Virus record (IMG/VR): IMGVR_UViG_3300037862_000257
Location: 1 to 40,925 of that record
Origin: a virus
Length of the DNA stretch: 40,925 bases
Direction: 5' to 3' (one strand)
Each line of letters opens with the position of its first letter. Position 1 is the stretch's first letter. A program made the translations under genes and the position numbers. The notes beneath the pieces are model-generated. The model worked only from the letters and a program-made list of their open reading frames with translations. It did no database searches and was not told the DNA's origin. Positions 14,941-23,563 of the stretch are shown here, piece by piece.

Positions 14941-15945
14941 ATGAACAATCCCTTCAATTCCCCCGCGTTTTCGATGGCAGCGCTGACCTCGGCCATCAAC
15001 ATCATCCCCAACCGCTACGGCCGTATGGAGGCTTTGAACCTCTTTCCGGTCAAACCGGTGCGCACCCGCCAAGTGATTGTGGAAGAACAAAACGGCGTGC
15101 TCAACCTGCTGCCCACCATGCCACCGGGCTCTCCCGGCACGGTTGGCACCCGTGGCAAACGCAAGGTTCGCTCCTTTGTGATTCCCCACATTCCGCATGA
15201 CGATGTGGTGCTGCCCGAAGAAGTCCAGGGTATCCGGGCCTTTGGGTCGGAGACCGAGATGGAAAGCATCGCTGGTGTCATGGCGCGCCACCTGGAGACC
15301 ATGCGCAACAAGCACGCCATCACACTGGAGCACCTGCGCATGGGTGCCTTGAAGGGCGTGATTCTGGATGCAGACGGCTCCGTCATTTACGACCTGTTCG
15401 ATGAGTTTGGCATCACGCCTGCTGCCATCAACTTTGACCTGGGCACGGCCAACACCAACGTCAAGAAAAAGACGGCTGATGTGCTGCGCTACTTGGAGGA
15501 CAACCTCAAGGGCGAGTTCATGACCGGCATTCACGTCCTGTGCTCGCCTGAGTTCTTTGATGCGCTCACAGGTCACCCCAAGGTCGAGCAGGCCTACACC
15601 TACTGGCAACAGGGGGCGGTGCTGATTAACGACATGCGCGCAGGCTTTAACTTTGGCGGCTTGACGTTTGAGGAATACCGGGGCCAGGCCACCGACCTCA
15701 ATGGCGTGAGTCGGCGCTTCATTGCGGCCGGTGAGGCGCACGCGTTCCCACTGGGCACGATCGACACCTTCAGCACTTACTTTGCACCAGCGGACTTCAA
15801 CGAGACCGCCAATACGCTGGGTCAGGTCTTGTATGCCAAGCAGCAACCACGCAAATTCGAGCGCGGTACAGACTTGCACACGCAGGCCAACCCGCTGCCG
15901 ATGTGCCACCGCCCGGGTGTGCTGATCAAACTGACCGTGGCCTGA
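14941..15945 (+). CDS. major capsid protein, gpE family
   Basis: This 334-residue protein is the lambda gpE-type major capsid protein. Family features are the N-terminal FSMAALTSAINIIPNRYGRM, the basic RGKRKVRSFVIPHIPHDD, and the C-terminal AHAFPLGTIDTFSTYFAPAD with PLPMCHRPGVLIKLTVA at the end. Length and order after gpD agree with the family. AGGAATTCCCACC precedes the ATG. Confidence 0.94.
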   Translation: MNNPFNSPAFSMAALTSAINIIPNRYGRMEALNLFPVKPVRTRQVIVEEQNGVLNLLPTMPPGSPGTVGTRGKRKVRSFVIPHIPHDDVVLPEEVQGIRAFGSETEMESIAGVMARHLETMRNKHAITLEHLRMGALKGVILDADGSVIYDLFDEFGITPAAINFDLGTANTNVKKKTADVLRYLEDNLKGEFMTGIHVLCSPEFFDALTGHPKVEQAYTYWQQGAVLINDMRAGFNFGGLTFEEYRGQATDLNGVSRRFIAAGEAHAFPLGTIDTFSTYFAPADFNETANTLGQVLYAKQQPRKFERGTDLHTQANPLPMCHRPGVLIKLTVA

Positions 15946-15960
15946 CGGAGGGTGTTTGCC

Positions 15961-16263
15961 ATGGGCATGATCGAATCGATCTACGCATCGGCAGCGAGCG
16001 CTGGGCTCTTGAAAGAGGTGGTCTGGATCATTGATCAGGCCACCAGTCCGATGCTGGCCCAGGTCGGATTTCGCGCACCTGATGAGAATCTGCTGGACGG
16101 GCTGGCCATGGGTCGTGATTACACGATCACCTACCCGGCGAGTTGTCTGGCAGGTTTGAAAGCCAGAGCGCGACTATCGGTTGACGGTCAGGCCTACGAG
16201 GTGCGTGAAGTGCGGGCTGTTGGTGATGGCTCGGAGTGTCGGGCCACGCTCACCAAGGTGTAG
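15961..16263 (+). CDS. head-tail joining protein, gpFII-like
   Basis: This 100-residue beta-rich protein follows the capsid gene, where the head-tail connector genes lie. The GRDYTITYPAS segment and the Arg/Val strands near the end resemble the gpFII / phage head-tail joining group. I start at ATG 15961, with ACGGAGGG about eight bases upstream; a GTG at 15952 overlaps that ribosome binding site and is less likely. It probably attaches the tail to the completed portal. Confidence 0.65.
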   Translation: MGMIESIYASAASAGLLKEVVWIIDQATSPMLAQVGFRAPDENLLDGLAMGRDYTITYPASCLAGLKARARLSVDGQAYEVREVRAVGDGSECRATLTKV

Positions 16264-16265
16264 CC

Positions 16266-16709
16266 GTGGCGCTCTCCATTCGTGAACGCATCTTGCAGGC
16301 TATCACCTCCATTTTGGAGACGGTCGCTCTCACATCGGGTGCCACCCTGATCCGCTCCCCCACAACGCCGGTCACGCGGGAGCAGTCACCGGCATTACTG
16401 CTGGTGCCTGAATCTGATCAGGTCACCGCGCGCCCCAACGACCGGGTCGAGCGTCAGTTGGTGTTGCGTGTCACCTCGGTCGCCCGTGACGACGGCTCGC
16501 GTCTGGCGCATGCGGTGGCGGATGAATTACTGGTTGCCGCACACCGGGCGCTCTTTGCGCACAGCCCCTTTGACGGTCTGGCTATTGGACTGCAGGAGCT
16601 TGACTGCGACTGGCAGGAGGAGGACGCAGACGCAGACCTGGCAGCTATGCCAGCGCGCTACCAGATCACTTACCGGACCCTGGCCGCAGACATATCGCAG
16701 CTTGGGTGA
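16266..16709 (+). CDS. tail completion protein, gpU-like
   Basis: This 147-residue protein starts at GTG 16266, two bases after the connector gene. The N-terminus is a helix (SIRERILQAITSILETVALT), followed by strands around PALLLVPESDQV and VERQLVLRVTSVARDD and a closing ARYQITYRTLAADISQL. This pattern is typical of minor tail U / tail-terminator proteins that cap the tail tube. The annotation rests on order (connector, terminator, tube) and fold impression rather than on a diagnostic motif. Confidence 0.65.
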   Translation: MALSIRERILQAITSILETVALTSGATLIRSPTTPVTREQSPALLLVPESDQVTARPNDRVERQLVLRVTSVARDDGSRLAHAVADELLVAAHRALFAHSPFDGLAIGLQELDCDWQEEDADADLAAMPARYQITYRTLAADISQLG

Positions 16710-16737
16710 ACACAGATGCACCTTGAAAGGAAATCCA

Positions 16738-16986
16738 TTGCAAATTGAACTTCTCAAACCCCATGAACACGCCGGAGTGCGATGTTCTGCAGGCGCAGTC
16801 CTGTCGATTGACGACAACCAGGGCCAGTGGCTGATCGACCTGGAGGTCGCACGCCGTGTCAGTGCGTCTAGTCCTTCCAGCGCTTCCAGTTCCACCAAGC
16901 CTGGCAAGCCGAATTCTTCGTCTGTGCCCAACAGCCCACTCTCTCTCAATCCAACTTCCAAACTCACAGAGGAAATTTCCAAATGA
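16738..16986 (+). CDS. small phage protein, DUF7210-like
   Basis: This 82-residue protein starts at TTG 16738, seven bases after GAAAGG. No ATG is available in this frame downstream of the previous gene. The N-terminal half (LQIELLKPHEHAGVRC, then GAVLSIDDNQGQWLIDLEVA) matches the short DUF7210 type found in many phage tail regions. The C-terminal half is a Ser/Pro/Asn-rich tail. The stop overlaps the tail tube ATG (ATGA). Its function is unknown. Confidence 0.65.
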   Translation: MQIELLKPHEHAGVRCSAGAVLSIDDNQGQWLIDLEVARRVSASSPSSASSSTKPGKPNSSSVPNSPLSLNPTSKLTEEISK

Positions 16987-17735
16987 GCTACTACGCATCC
17001 TTCCAGGGCCGGGTCTACCTCGGCAAACGCGATCCTCTGGGCAACCCCATCGAGGTTCGCAGTCCCGGCAACGTCGCCGACCTGAAGCTTTCCCTCAAAA
17101 CCGAGGTGCTCGAGCACTTTGAGTCGCAGTCAGGCCAGCGTTCGCTCGATCACCGCATGATCAAAAGTAAATCGGCCACGGTCAGTATGTCGGTCGAGGA
17201 ATTCACCAAAGAAAATCTGGCGCTCGCGCTTTACGGCACAGCGGTGGCCAGCACCGGTGGCACGGTCACCAATGAGCCCATCGGTGGGGCCGTACCGATG
17301 GTGGGCGACCGTTACTTTTTGGCGCACCCCAAGGTCACCATCCTGGTAGTCAAGGACAGCGCCGCTACGCCGACGGTATTGACGCTGGGTACCCAGTACA
17401 CCGTGGACACGGATTTCGGTGCCGTCCAGTTTTTGGACACCACGGGTCTTACTGCGCCATTCAAGGCCAGCTACGCGTTTGGTGATGTGTCGGAGATCGG
17501 CATCTTCACGCAACCGCTACCCGAGCGCTATCTGCGGCTTGAGGGTTTGAACACGGCCCAAAGCAACGCCCGGGTTCTGGTTGAGTTGTACCGGGTGGCG
17601 TTTGATCCCCTGAAGGAACTGGCCCTGATCTCGAATGATTACAACAAGTTTGACCTGGAAGGCTCGCTGCTTGCTGATTCCAGCAAGCCGTATGACGCAG
17701 TGCTGGGCCAATTCGGTCGGATTGTGCAGTTGTGA
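16983..17735 (+). CDS. major tail tube protein
   Basis: This 250-residue protein fits a siphophage tail tube monomer. The N-terminus carries SYYASFQGRVYLGKRD, an early strand DLKLSLKTEVLEHFESQSG, and alternating beta strands to the end (DAVLGQFGRIVQL). Similar proteins with the RSLDHRMIKSKSATVSMSVE block occur in the tube position of related phages. It lies between tail completion and chaperone genes and overlaps the upstream stop as ATGA. Confidence 0.8.
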   Translation: MSYYASFQGRVYLGKRDPLGNPIEVRSPGNVADLKLSLKTEVLEHFESQSGQRSLDHRMIKSKSATVSMSVEEFTKENLALALYGTAVASTGGTVTNEPIGGAVPMVGDRYFLAHPKVTILVVKDSAATPTVLTLGTQYTVDTDFGAVQFLDTTGLTAPFKASYAFGDVSEIGIFTQPLPERYLRLEGLNTAQSNARVLVELYRVAFDPLKELALISNDYNKFDLEGSLLADSSKPYDAVLGQFGRIVQL

Positions 17736-17755
17736 GCGAAAAAGGAGCCAACCCT

Positions 17756-18181
17756 ATGACTGATCTGGAAAAACTCATTCCCCAAGCGCTCGAGCTGAGC
17801 ATCAATGGCGAGACTCTGGCAATCAAACCCCTCAAGGTCGGCCAGATGCCTGCCTTTTTGCGGGCCATCTCGCCGGTGATGCAGCACCTGACCAAGACAG
17901 AGATCGACTGGCTTGCACTGTTTGGTGAGCGCGGCGACGACTTGCTATCAGCGATTGCCATTGCGGTGGGCAAACCTCGCCAGTGGGTCGACGAACTGGC
18001 AGCCGACCAGGCCATCGTGCTGGCCGCCAAGGTGATTGAGGTGAACGCCGATTTTTTTACCCGAACGGTGATGCCCAAACTCGACGGACTGCTCGGTCAG
18101 GCGAGGAACCTCGCACCACCGCCATCACCAGCAGTTCAAGCGGCGACACAGGCTACTGGTTCGACGCCATCCAACGGCTGA
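17756..18181 (+). CDS. tail assembly chaperone, gpG-like
   Basis: This 141-residue protein lies between the tail tube and the tape measure, the place of the gpG chaperone that binds the tape measure protein. I prefer ATG 17756, preceded by AAAAGGAG, to the GTG at 17732 that overlaps the previous stop. The core is helical (LVGQMPAFLRA-like segment, EIDWLALFGERGDDLLSAIA, AADQAIVLAAKVIEVNADFF). The end, from about residue 120, is Pro/Ala/Thr-rich. The run of seven T at 18052-18058 is in phase as T TTT TTT and allows a -1 shift into the next frame. Confidence 0.82.
   Translation: MTDLEKLIPQALELSINGETLAIKPLKVGQMPAFLRAISPVMQHLTKTEIDWLALFGERGDDLLSAIAIAVGKPRQWVDELAADQAIVLAAKVIEVNADFFTRTVMPKLDGLLGQARNLAPPPSPAVQAATQATGSTPSNG
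18052..18058 (+). promoter_or_regulatory. slippery heptamer T TTT TTT for -1 frameshifting
   Basis: The gpG frame reads GAT TTT TTT ACC here. Both tRNAs can re-pair perfectly after slipping one base back, giving TTT TTT TAC. The -1 frame is closed by TGA at 18037-18039, only 12 bases upstream, and then stays open to 18387. Lambda gpG/gpGT uses the same arrangement with a different heptamer. Confidence 0.75.
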
Positions 18182-18387
18182 TCACAAGAGGCCACCGGCT
18201 ACCCGACATCTTGGACTACACCCTGGCGCAGTTGCATGGTTTCTTGCACGCCGTCAACCGCCAGGACGGAGCGCACGATGCTCGGTTGCTGTCCCTGATA
18301 GCAGTGGGTACCCGGGGCGATGCCAAAAACCTCGACCAAACCCTGGACCAGTTAACTGACCAATCCAACTCACGACGATCTTCTTGA
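18058..18387 (+). CDS. gpT-like extension, made as gpGT by -1 frameshift
   Basis: This frame has no ATG start of its own and would be missed by start-based gene calling. From 18058 it reads YPNGDAQTRRTARSGEEPRT, then a Ser run, then the well-formed GDTGYWFDAIQRLITRGHRL, PDILDYTLAQLHGFLHAVNR and ARLLSLIAVGTRGDAKNLDQ, ending at TGA 18385-18387. It follows gpG in the -1 frame from the T-run. Translation of 17756-18058 joined to this frame gives a fusion of about 210 residues. By analogy with lambda, the T part would recruit the tail tube subunit to the gpG-coated tape measure. The helical GYWFDAIQRL region resembles chaperone extensions of related phages. Confidence 0.78.
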   Translation, partial: YPNGDAQTRRTARSGEEPRTTAITSSSSGDTGYWFDAIQRLITRGHRLPDILDYTLAQLHGFLHAVNRQDGAHDARLLSLIAVGTRGDAKNLDQTLDQLTDQSNSRRSS

Positions 18388-18395
18388 CCATCTTC

Positions 18396-19043
18396 ATGAA
18401 AATATCCCTCTCCATCGACAGTGCAGCCGCCAAAGCCCAACTGCGCCAATGGGGCGGTGCGTTTCGCGAAAAGGTAAAGGTGGCCACTGCCAAGGCGATC
18501 ACTGCCCAAGCTGCGGAAATCAAGACAGAGGTGCGCGCCCACGTCATGGCGCACATGTCAGTGGTCAAAAAGTCTTTTTTGCGTGCCTTCACTGCCCGAA
18601 TGATCAACAAGGACCCAACCCGCCTGCCTGCACTTTATGTGGGTGCAAAGATGGAGTGGGCGGGCATGCATGAATACGGCGGCCAGATTGGCGCAAAGAT
18701 GCTGATCCCGTTGCATGGCCGGGTCGGGCGCAAGCAATTCAAGGCCCAGATTGCCCAACTGATGCGGGGCGGCAACGCCTACTTCATCAAAAACGCCAAG
18801 GGCAATATTGTCTTAATGGCCGAGAACATCAAGGAACACGGGCAACCGCTCGCAGGATTCAAGCGTCGCTACCGCAAGGCCGAGGGCATCAAGCGCATTA
18901 AACGTGGAGCGGATATTCCGATTGCCGTGTTGGTGCCGCGCGTTGTCATCAAAAAGCGCCTCAATATTGAAAGGCTGGTGGAGGCTCGCATGCCCCAACT
19001 TGCGATAGCGATCGAAAACCAGATCAGCACGTTGGACGACTAA
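18396..19043 (+). CDS. minor tail protein, gpZ / HK97 gp10-like
   Basis: This 215-residue basic protein begins at ATG 18396; a TTG at 18384 overlapping the previous stop is possible. The N-terminus SIDSAAAKAQLRQWGGAFRE and the central MEWAGMHEYGGQIG resemble tail-completion proteins of the gpZ/gp10 group, in which an EYG motif follows a helical N-terminus. The C-terminal half is very rich in Lys and Arg (KRIKRGADIPIAVLVPRVVI), suited to contact with DNA or acidic partners. Order just before the tape measure is unusual for gpZ but seen in several phage groups. It could also be a DUF6441-type tail protein. Confidence 0.6.
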   Translation: MKISLSIDSAAAKAQLRQWGGAFREKVKVATAKAITAQAAEIKTEVRAHVMAHMSVVKKSFLRAFTARMINKDPTRLPALYVGAKMEWAGMHEYGGQIGAKMLIPLHGRVGRKQFKAQIAQLMRGGNAYFIKNAKGNIVLMAENIKEHGQPLAGFKRRYRKAEGIKRIKRGADIPIAVLVPRVVIKKRLNIERLVEARMPQLAIAIENQISTLDD

Positions 19044-19045
19044 AA

Positions 19046-22000
19046 ATGGCCAAACGAATTTCCATTCTTGTCGCGTTAGAGGGCGCAGACCAGGGGCTCA
19101 AACGCGCCTTGAACCAGGCGCAGCAAAGCATGGACACGCTCGCCAGCAGCGCAAAGACGGCGGGCACCAAGGCGGCGTCCGGTATGGCCGAGGTGAAGGC
19201 CGGTGTTTCTGCTTTCGGTGACCAGATCAACACCGCCAAGACGCAGTTGCTGGCGTTCCTGTCGATCAGCTGGGCCGCAGGCAAGGTGCAGGAGATCGTG
19301 CAGATTGCAGATGCCTGGAACATGATGTCGGCGCGCTTGAAGCTGGCCACCATCGGTCAGAACGAATTTGTCACTGCACAAAAGGCGTTGTTTGACATTG
19401 CCCAACGTATCGGTGTGCCGATCGCTGAAGTGTCTGCCTTGTACGGCAAGTTGCAGCAAGCGGTGCGGATGTTGGGTGGTGAGCAGAAGGATGCACTGAC
19501 GATCACCGAGAGCATTTCGCAGGCCCTGCGCATCTCCGGTGCGTCGGCCACTGAGGCACAGTCGTCCTTGCTGCAGTTCGGCCAGGCCCTGGCCTCTGGC
19601 GTGCTGCGCGGCGAAGAATTCAACTCCGTTGTCGAAAACAGCCCCCGTCTGGCGCAAGCCCTGGCCGATGGTCTGAATGTCCCCATTGGCCGCTTGCGCA
19701 AGCTCGCCGAAGAAGGACGACTGACTGCTGACGTGGTGGTCAATGCACTCTTGGGCCAAAAGGACAAACTGGCAGCCGAGTATGCCCAGTTGCCCCAGAC
19801 GGTGAGCCAAGCCTTCACACGCGTGCAAAATGCCTTCGCCCAGTGGATCGCCCAAGTCGATGCCGCCACCGGCATCACCAAAAAGCTCTCGGAGGCGCTC
19901 ACCTGGCTTGCGACCAACTTTGATGTGGTCATGCAGTGGCTCAAAAAAATAGCCGAAGTGGGACTGGCCGTGTTGGTCTACCGCTTGCTGCCAGCCCTGA
20001 TCATTGCGTGGCAAACGGCGGGTGCTGCGGCTGTCACGGCAGCCGCTGCCACCTCGGCTGCTTGGGCGACAGCCAATCTGTCGGTCAGCGCGGCCGTGGC
20101 CAGCGTGGGCGTGCTCAAAACTGCCTTTGCAGTGTTGGGTGCCTTTCTGGTCGGCTGGGAAATCGGCACCTGGCTTTCAGAAAAGTTCGAAGTCGTGCAC
20201 AAGGCGGGCATCTTCATGGTGGAAATGCTCATGAAGGGCATTGAGTTGATGCGTTTTCAGTGGGAAGCCTTTGCAGCGATCTTCACCTCTGACACCATTG
20301 CGGCTGCCACCAAACGCCATCAGGATAGGCTGACGGAGATGAATGGCGTATTCGCGCAGATGTATGCGGACGCCAGCAAGGGGTCCGATGCTGCCAAGGG
20401 TGCCATGACGGCAGTTGCCAATACCGCAGAGGAAATTGCCAAGCGTCTGGAGGCGGTGCGCCAGGGCACGCAAGAGGCAGTCGGTCGGGGTGTCGAGGCG
20501 GTGCATTCGGCGGTAGAAAAGCTCAAGTCGCGCCTGGGTGAGGTTGAGCAAGCAGTCACCAAGGCCAACGCGGTGGTGACGGATGCCACCAGCAAAATGG
20601 CCGAGGCCTACAAGGGACTGACCGCATTGGTGGAAGCTGGCCTGCAGCGCCAGATTGATGCCGTCAAGGCACGCTACCAGCAGGAGCAGACAGCGCTGGA
20701 TCTGTCCAAAGCATCCGAGGCGACTCAGATCGCGAAGTCCACGCAATTGCTCACCGACGCACTGACCCAGCAGACCACTTTACGCCGACAGGCCACCACG
20801 GAAACCTTGAAACTCATCGATGACGAGTCCAAGGCCAGGATTGCCGAGGCTGCGCGTCAAGGGCTCACCGAAGGTGCGCGCAGCGCCAACGTCACCCGCG
20901 TAGAAAATGAGATTCTGGCGACCAAACGCCAATCGATGGCGCAAGCGGCCACCGAGTACAAGGCCCACATTGATGCCTTGAATGCCGAGGCCAACCGGCA
21001 TCTGGCCGAAGTTCAGCGCATTGAGGAAGCCAAGCGCCAACTCACGATGAGCACCGATGAGAAAATTCGGGAGCTACGCCGCCAAGGGATGTCGGATTTC
21101 GAGGCGACTGAGGACCGTAAGCGCCAAGTTGTCGAGTTGCAGGCTAAGGCGCGCGAGGCCCTGGCCAATGGTGAGTTTGAGCAGGCTCGGCAACTCGCGC
21201 AAAAGGCCATGGACTTGGCCGCGCAGGTGGCCAGCACGCAGACCAGCGAGGCCAAGAAGGCAGAAGAGGCCCGCAAAGCGTCTGAGCAAGGCTTTTCAGA
21301 GGTTGCCAAACTGGAGGCGCAGTCACGCGCAGCCGCCAGCAAGCAGGAGTACACAACCGCCCAAGACCTGATGCGCCAGGCTGACCAGCTACGCGCAGAG
21401 TTGGCCCAAAAGACCAAGGATTCGGATGCGGCCGTGGTCAAGAGCAAGGAAGGTGTCAACAAAGCCATTCAGGACATCCGGGAGTCAGAAGACATCCTGA
21501 ACAAGGCGCTCGATGCTGAAGGGCTGGCACACCAGAACGCAGCCAAGTCCGCGTTGGCTTCGCGTGACCAGATCAAGCAGACCCTGGCAGATACCGAAAC
21601 GCAGATAGACCAGATCACGGCCAAACTCAAAGAGGGCCTGAAACTGAACCTGGAGGCCGATACCTCGCGTTTTGACAAAGCTATCGCTGATCTGGACAAG
21701 GCCCTGGCCGAGAAAGAACGATTGCTGCCCATCAAGGCCGACCTGGAGCAGGCGCAAAAGCAATTGCAGGAGTACGAGCAGTTGTTAAAGGAAGGCAAAA
21801 CGCTGCCAGTGAACGCCGATGTCTCGCAGGCCAAGGCGGCGCTGGACAAGCTCACCGCCTATGCCAAAGAGAACTCCTTGCTGGAGTTGCGCGTCACCAC
21901 AGAAAAAGCGCAGGCATCAATCGCCAACGTCGAAGGCATGATTCGTGCGCTGGACCGGATCAATACCGAGTCCAAACACAGCGTCAGTACCAATGCGGAC

Positions 22001-23113
22001 GCAGCACGCTCCCAGATTCAAAGCCTCAACGGTCAAAACACCTCGAGCACGCACACCATTTACGTCACCAAGGTAGAAACCAAAGCTACGGGTGGTCTGG
22101 TGGGCGGGGGTGTTTCGGGTGGTCTGCCGCATTTCGCGGACGGTGGCTCAGTTTCTGCGGCCTCTGCAGCTTTCTCACGGATGAGTGGCGGCGGGGTACC
22201 AGGCTCGGGCGACCAGGACACGGTGCCGCGTACGCTTGATGCCGGTGCCTTTGTGCTTCGCAAGGCTGCTGTGCGCAAGTACGGTGGGGGCATCCTCTCG
22301 AAACTGGCCAACAGCGTGGCGGGTGGTATGAGCGGTGGCATGCGTGGCAGCTTGGCTGGAGTTGCCAACTTCGCCACCGGTGGGCCGGTTAACCCCGCGT
22401 CCAATCCGTCCAATGTGATCAAGCGCAATAAGGACGCGGCTGAGGCGCAGCAAATGATCGAGCTCGGCCTGAAAAGCATGCGCGAGTACACCAACTGGAT
22501 GCGTGCCAACTATGGCGCGTCCCTGAGTATCGGTTTTGAGTGGGACACCTTGAAAGGCTACGGCGAGCAGGCCCATACGGACCGGTCTCAACTGGAAGCT
22601 ATGGCCTCGCGCAAAACGCTCACCTCCAATGAACGCCAAAAGGTTGATGCCATCAAACAGACTTGGCGTCAAGCCATGGCGCAGCCACTGATGTGGGGCA
22701 AGGACGTAGAGCGCGAACTGATGGACTACATGGAACAGCACCAGGGTGAGTTCTATCGTGGCGGCGGCATAGCGAAGTCAGACACCGTGCCTGCGATGTT
22801 GACCCCGGGTGAATTTGTCGTTAACCGGGGTGCTGTCGCCAGGTTTGGTTCAGGGCTGTTTGAGTCGCTCAACAACCTGACCCTGCCAGCACAGGCCTTG
22901 GCCCAACACGTTCAGGGATTTGCTTCAGGCGGCCTGGTTCAGCCCAATGCCTCGCGGTTGGCCCGACCTGTGTTGGCGACAGACGCAGGGCCTAGCCGCA
23001 CGGTGCGTGTGGAGCTTTCCTCGGGAGACCGCAAGGTCAGCGCCTCCATCGATGCGCGCGACGAGTCGCGCCTTCTGCAACTTCTTGACGCTGCTCGTTC
23101 CCGCACGGCTTGA
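19046..23113 (+). CDS. tape measure protein
   Basis: This 1355-residue protein sets tail length and is carried into the cell envelope during DNA injection. The N-terminal tape-measure domain (about 70-270) has the diagnostic ASGVLRGEEFNSVVENSPRL and ADGLNVPIGRLRKLAEEG. Hydrophobic segments follow at about 305-385 (VGLAVLVYRLLPALIIAW and later ones). A very long Gln/Ala/Lys/Glu coiled-coil region spans about 460-1000. The end is Gly-rich with two copies of a DTVP-x-x-L-x-x-G-x-FV-type motif, near 22216 and 22780. At roughly 0.15 nm per residue it predicts a tail of about 200 nm, an estimate. AAAAATGG at the start gives little Shine-Dalgarno signal. Confidence 0.93.
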   Translation: MAKRISILVALEGADQGLKRALNQAQQSMDTLASSAKTAGTKAASGMAEVKAGVSAFGDQINTAKTQLLAFLSISWAAGKVQEIVQIADAWNMMSARLKLATIGQNEFVTAQKALFDIAQRIGVPIAEVSALYGKLQQAVRMLGGEQKDALTITESISQALRISGASATEAQSSLLQFGQALASGVLRGEEFNSVVENSPRLAQALADGLNVPIGRLRKLAEEGRLTADVVVNALLGQKDKLAAEYAQLPQTVSQAFTRVQNAFAQWIAQVDAATGITKKLSEALTWLATNFDVVMQWLKKIAEVGLAVLVYRLLPALIIAWQTAGAAAVTAAAATSAAWATANLSVSAAVASVGVLKTAFAVLGAFLVGWEIGTWLSEKFEVVHKAGIFMVEMLMKGIELMRFQWEAFAAIFTSDTIAAATKRHQDRLTEMNGVFAQMYADASKGSDAAKGAMTAVANTAEEIAKRLEAVRQGTQEAVGRGVEAVHSAVEKLKSRLGEVEQAVTKANAVVTDATSKMAEAYKGLTALVEAGLQRQIDAVKARYQQEQTALDLSKASEATQIAKSTQLLTDALTQQTTLRRQATTETLKLIDDESKARIAEAARQGLTEGARSANVTRVENEILATKRQSMAQAATEYKAHIDALNAEANRHLAEVQRIEEAKRQLTMSTDEKIRELRRQGMSDFEATEDRKRQVVELQAKAREALANGEFEQARQLAQKAMDLAAQVASTQTSEAKKAEEARKASEQGFSEVAKLEAQSRAAASKQEYTTAQDLMRQADQLRAELAQKTKDSDAAVVKSKEGVNKAIQDIRESEDILNKALDAEGLAHQNAAKSALASRDQIKQTLADTETQIDQITAKLKEGLKLNLEADTSRFDKAIADLDKALAEKERLLPIKADLEQAQKQLQEYEQLLKEGKTLPVNADVSQAKAALDKLTAYAKENSLLELRVTTEKAQASIANVEGMIRALDRINTESKHSVSTNADAARSQIQSLNGQNTSSTHTIYVTKVETKATGGLVGGGVSGGLPHFADGGSVSAASAAFSRMSGGGVPGSGDQDTVPRTLDAGAFVLRKAAVRKYGGGILSKLANSVAGGMSGGMRGSLAGVANFATGGPVNPASNPSNVIKRNKDAAEAQQMIELGLKSMREYTNWMRANYGASLSIGFEWDTLKGYGEQAHTDRSQLEAMASRKTLTSNERQKVDAIKQTWRQAMAQPLMWGKDVERELMDYMEQHQGEFYRGGGIAKSDTVPAMLTPGEFVVNRGAVARFGSGLFESLNNLTLPAQALAQHVQGFASGGLVQPNASRLARPVLATDAGPSRTVRVELSSGDRKVSASIDARDESRLLQLLDAARSRTA

Positions 23114-23154
23114 CCGTGCGTTCCTGATTTCGCGAGCAGCCTGAGTCCATTCCG

Positions 23155-23562
23155 ATGCAACTGAAGAACCTCTCCGATGAGGTGGCCCTGCTGCTGCCTG
23201 ACGATTTGCTGTGGAGCGATGAGCACGCATGGACGCCCGCTGTGGCGTCCGCGTCCTACCTCATCACCGGAGCCTTGTTGATCCAGTCCGCCACGCGGCA
23301 GGCCGGTCGCCCGATCACCCTGGTGGGTGCGCCCGACATGGCCTGGATCACCCGCGCCGCCGTCGAGCAACTGCGCGCCTGGGCGGCGATTGGGGTGAGC
23401 AACACCACGGGGCGGTTCGCGCTGACCTTCAAAGATGGCCGCTCGTTCACCGTGGCCTTCCGTCACGGCGACACGCCCATCGAATCCGAGCCGGTGCTGG
23501 GCATCCCGGCCCGCGCTGACACCGACTTCTATCGCCTGACCCTTCGATTCCTGGAGATCTGA
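23155..23562 (+). CDS. distal tail module protein, 135 aa
   Basis: This 135-residue protein opens the distal tail block after the tape measure. It is a mixed alpha/beta protein with VALLLPDDLLWSDEHAWTPA near the N-terminus, RPITLVGAPDMAWITRAAVE in the middle and a beta end (FYRLTLRFLEI). I recognise no Pfam family, but this size and position fit a small tail-tip or distal tail component. GC at third positions looks higher from here onward than in the tape measure gene. The next gene begins two bases after the stop. Confidence 0.65.
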   Translation: MQLKNLSDEVALLLPDDLLWSDEHAWTPAVASASYLITGALLIQSATRQAGRPITLVGAPDMAWITRAAVEQLRAWAAIGVSNTTGRFALTFKDGRSFTVAFRHGDTPIESEPVLGIPARADTDFYRLTLRFLEI

Positions 23563-23563
23563 A

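Noticed and set aside
14926-15909. Long minus-strand frame opposite the major capsid gene
   Set aside because: It is a mirror of a clear gpE coding sequence; GC-rich codons keep the antisense frame open. The same applies to long antisense frames at 3243-4139, 25880-27184, 28005-29489 and 30146-31744.
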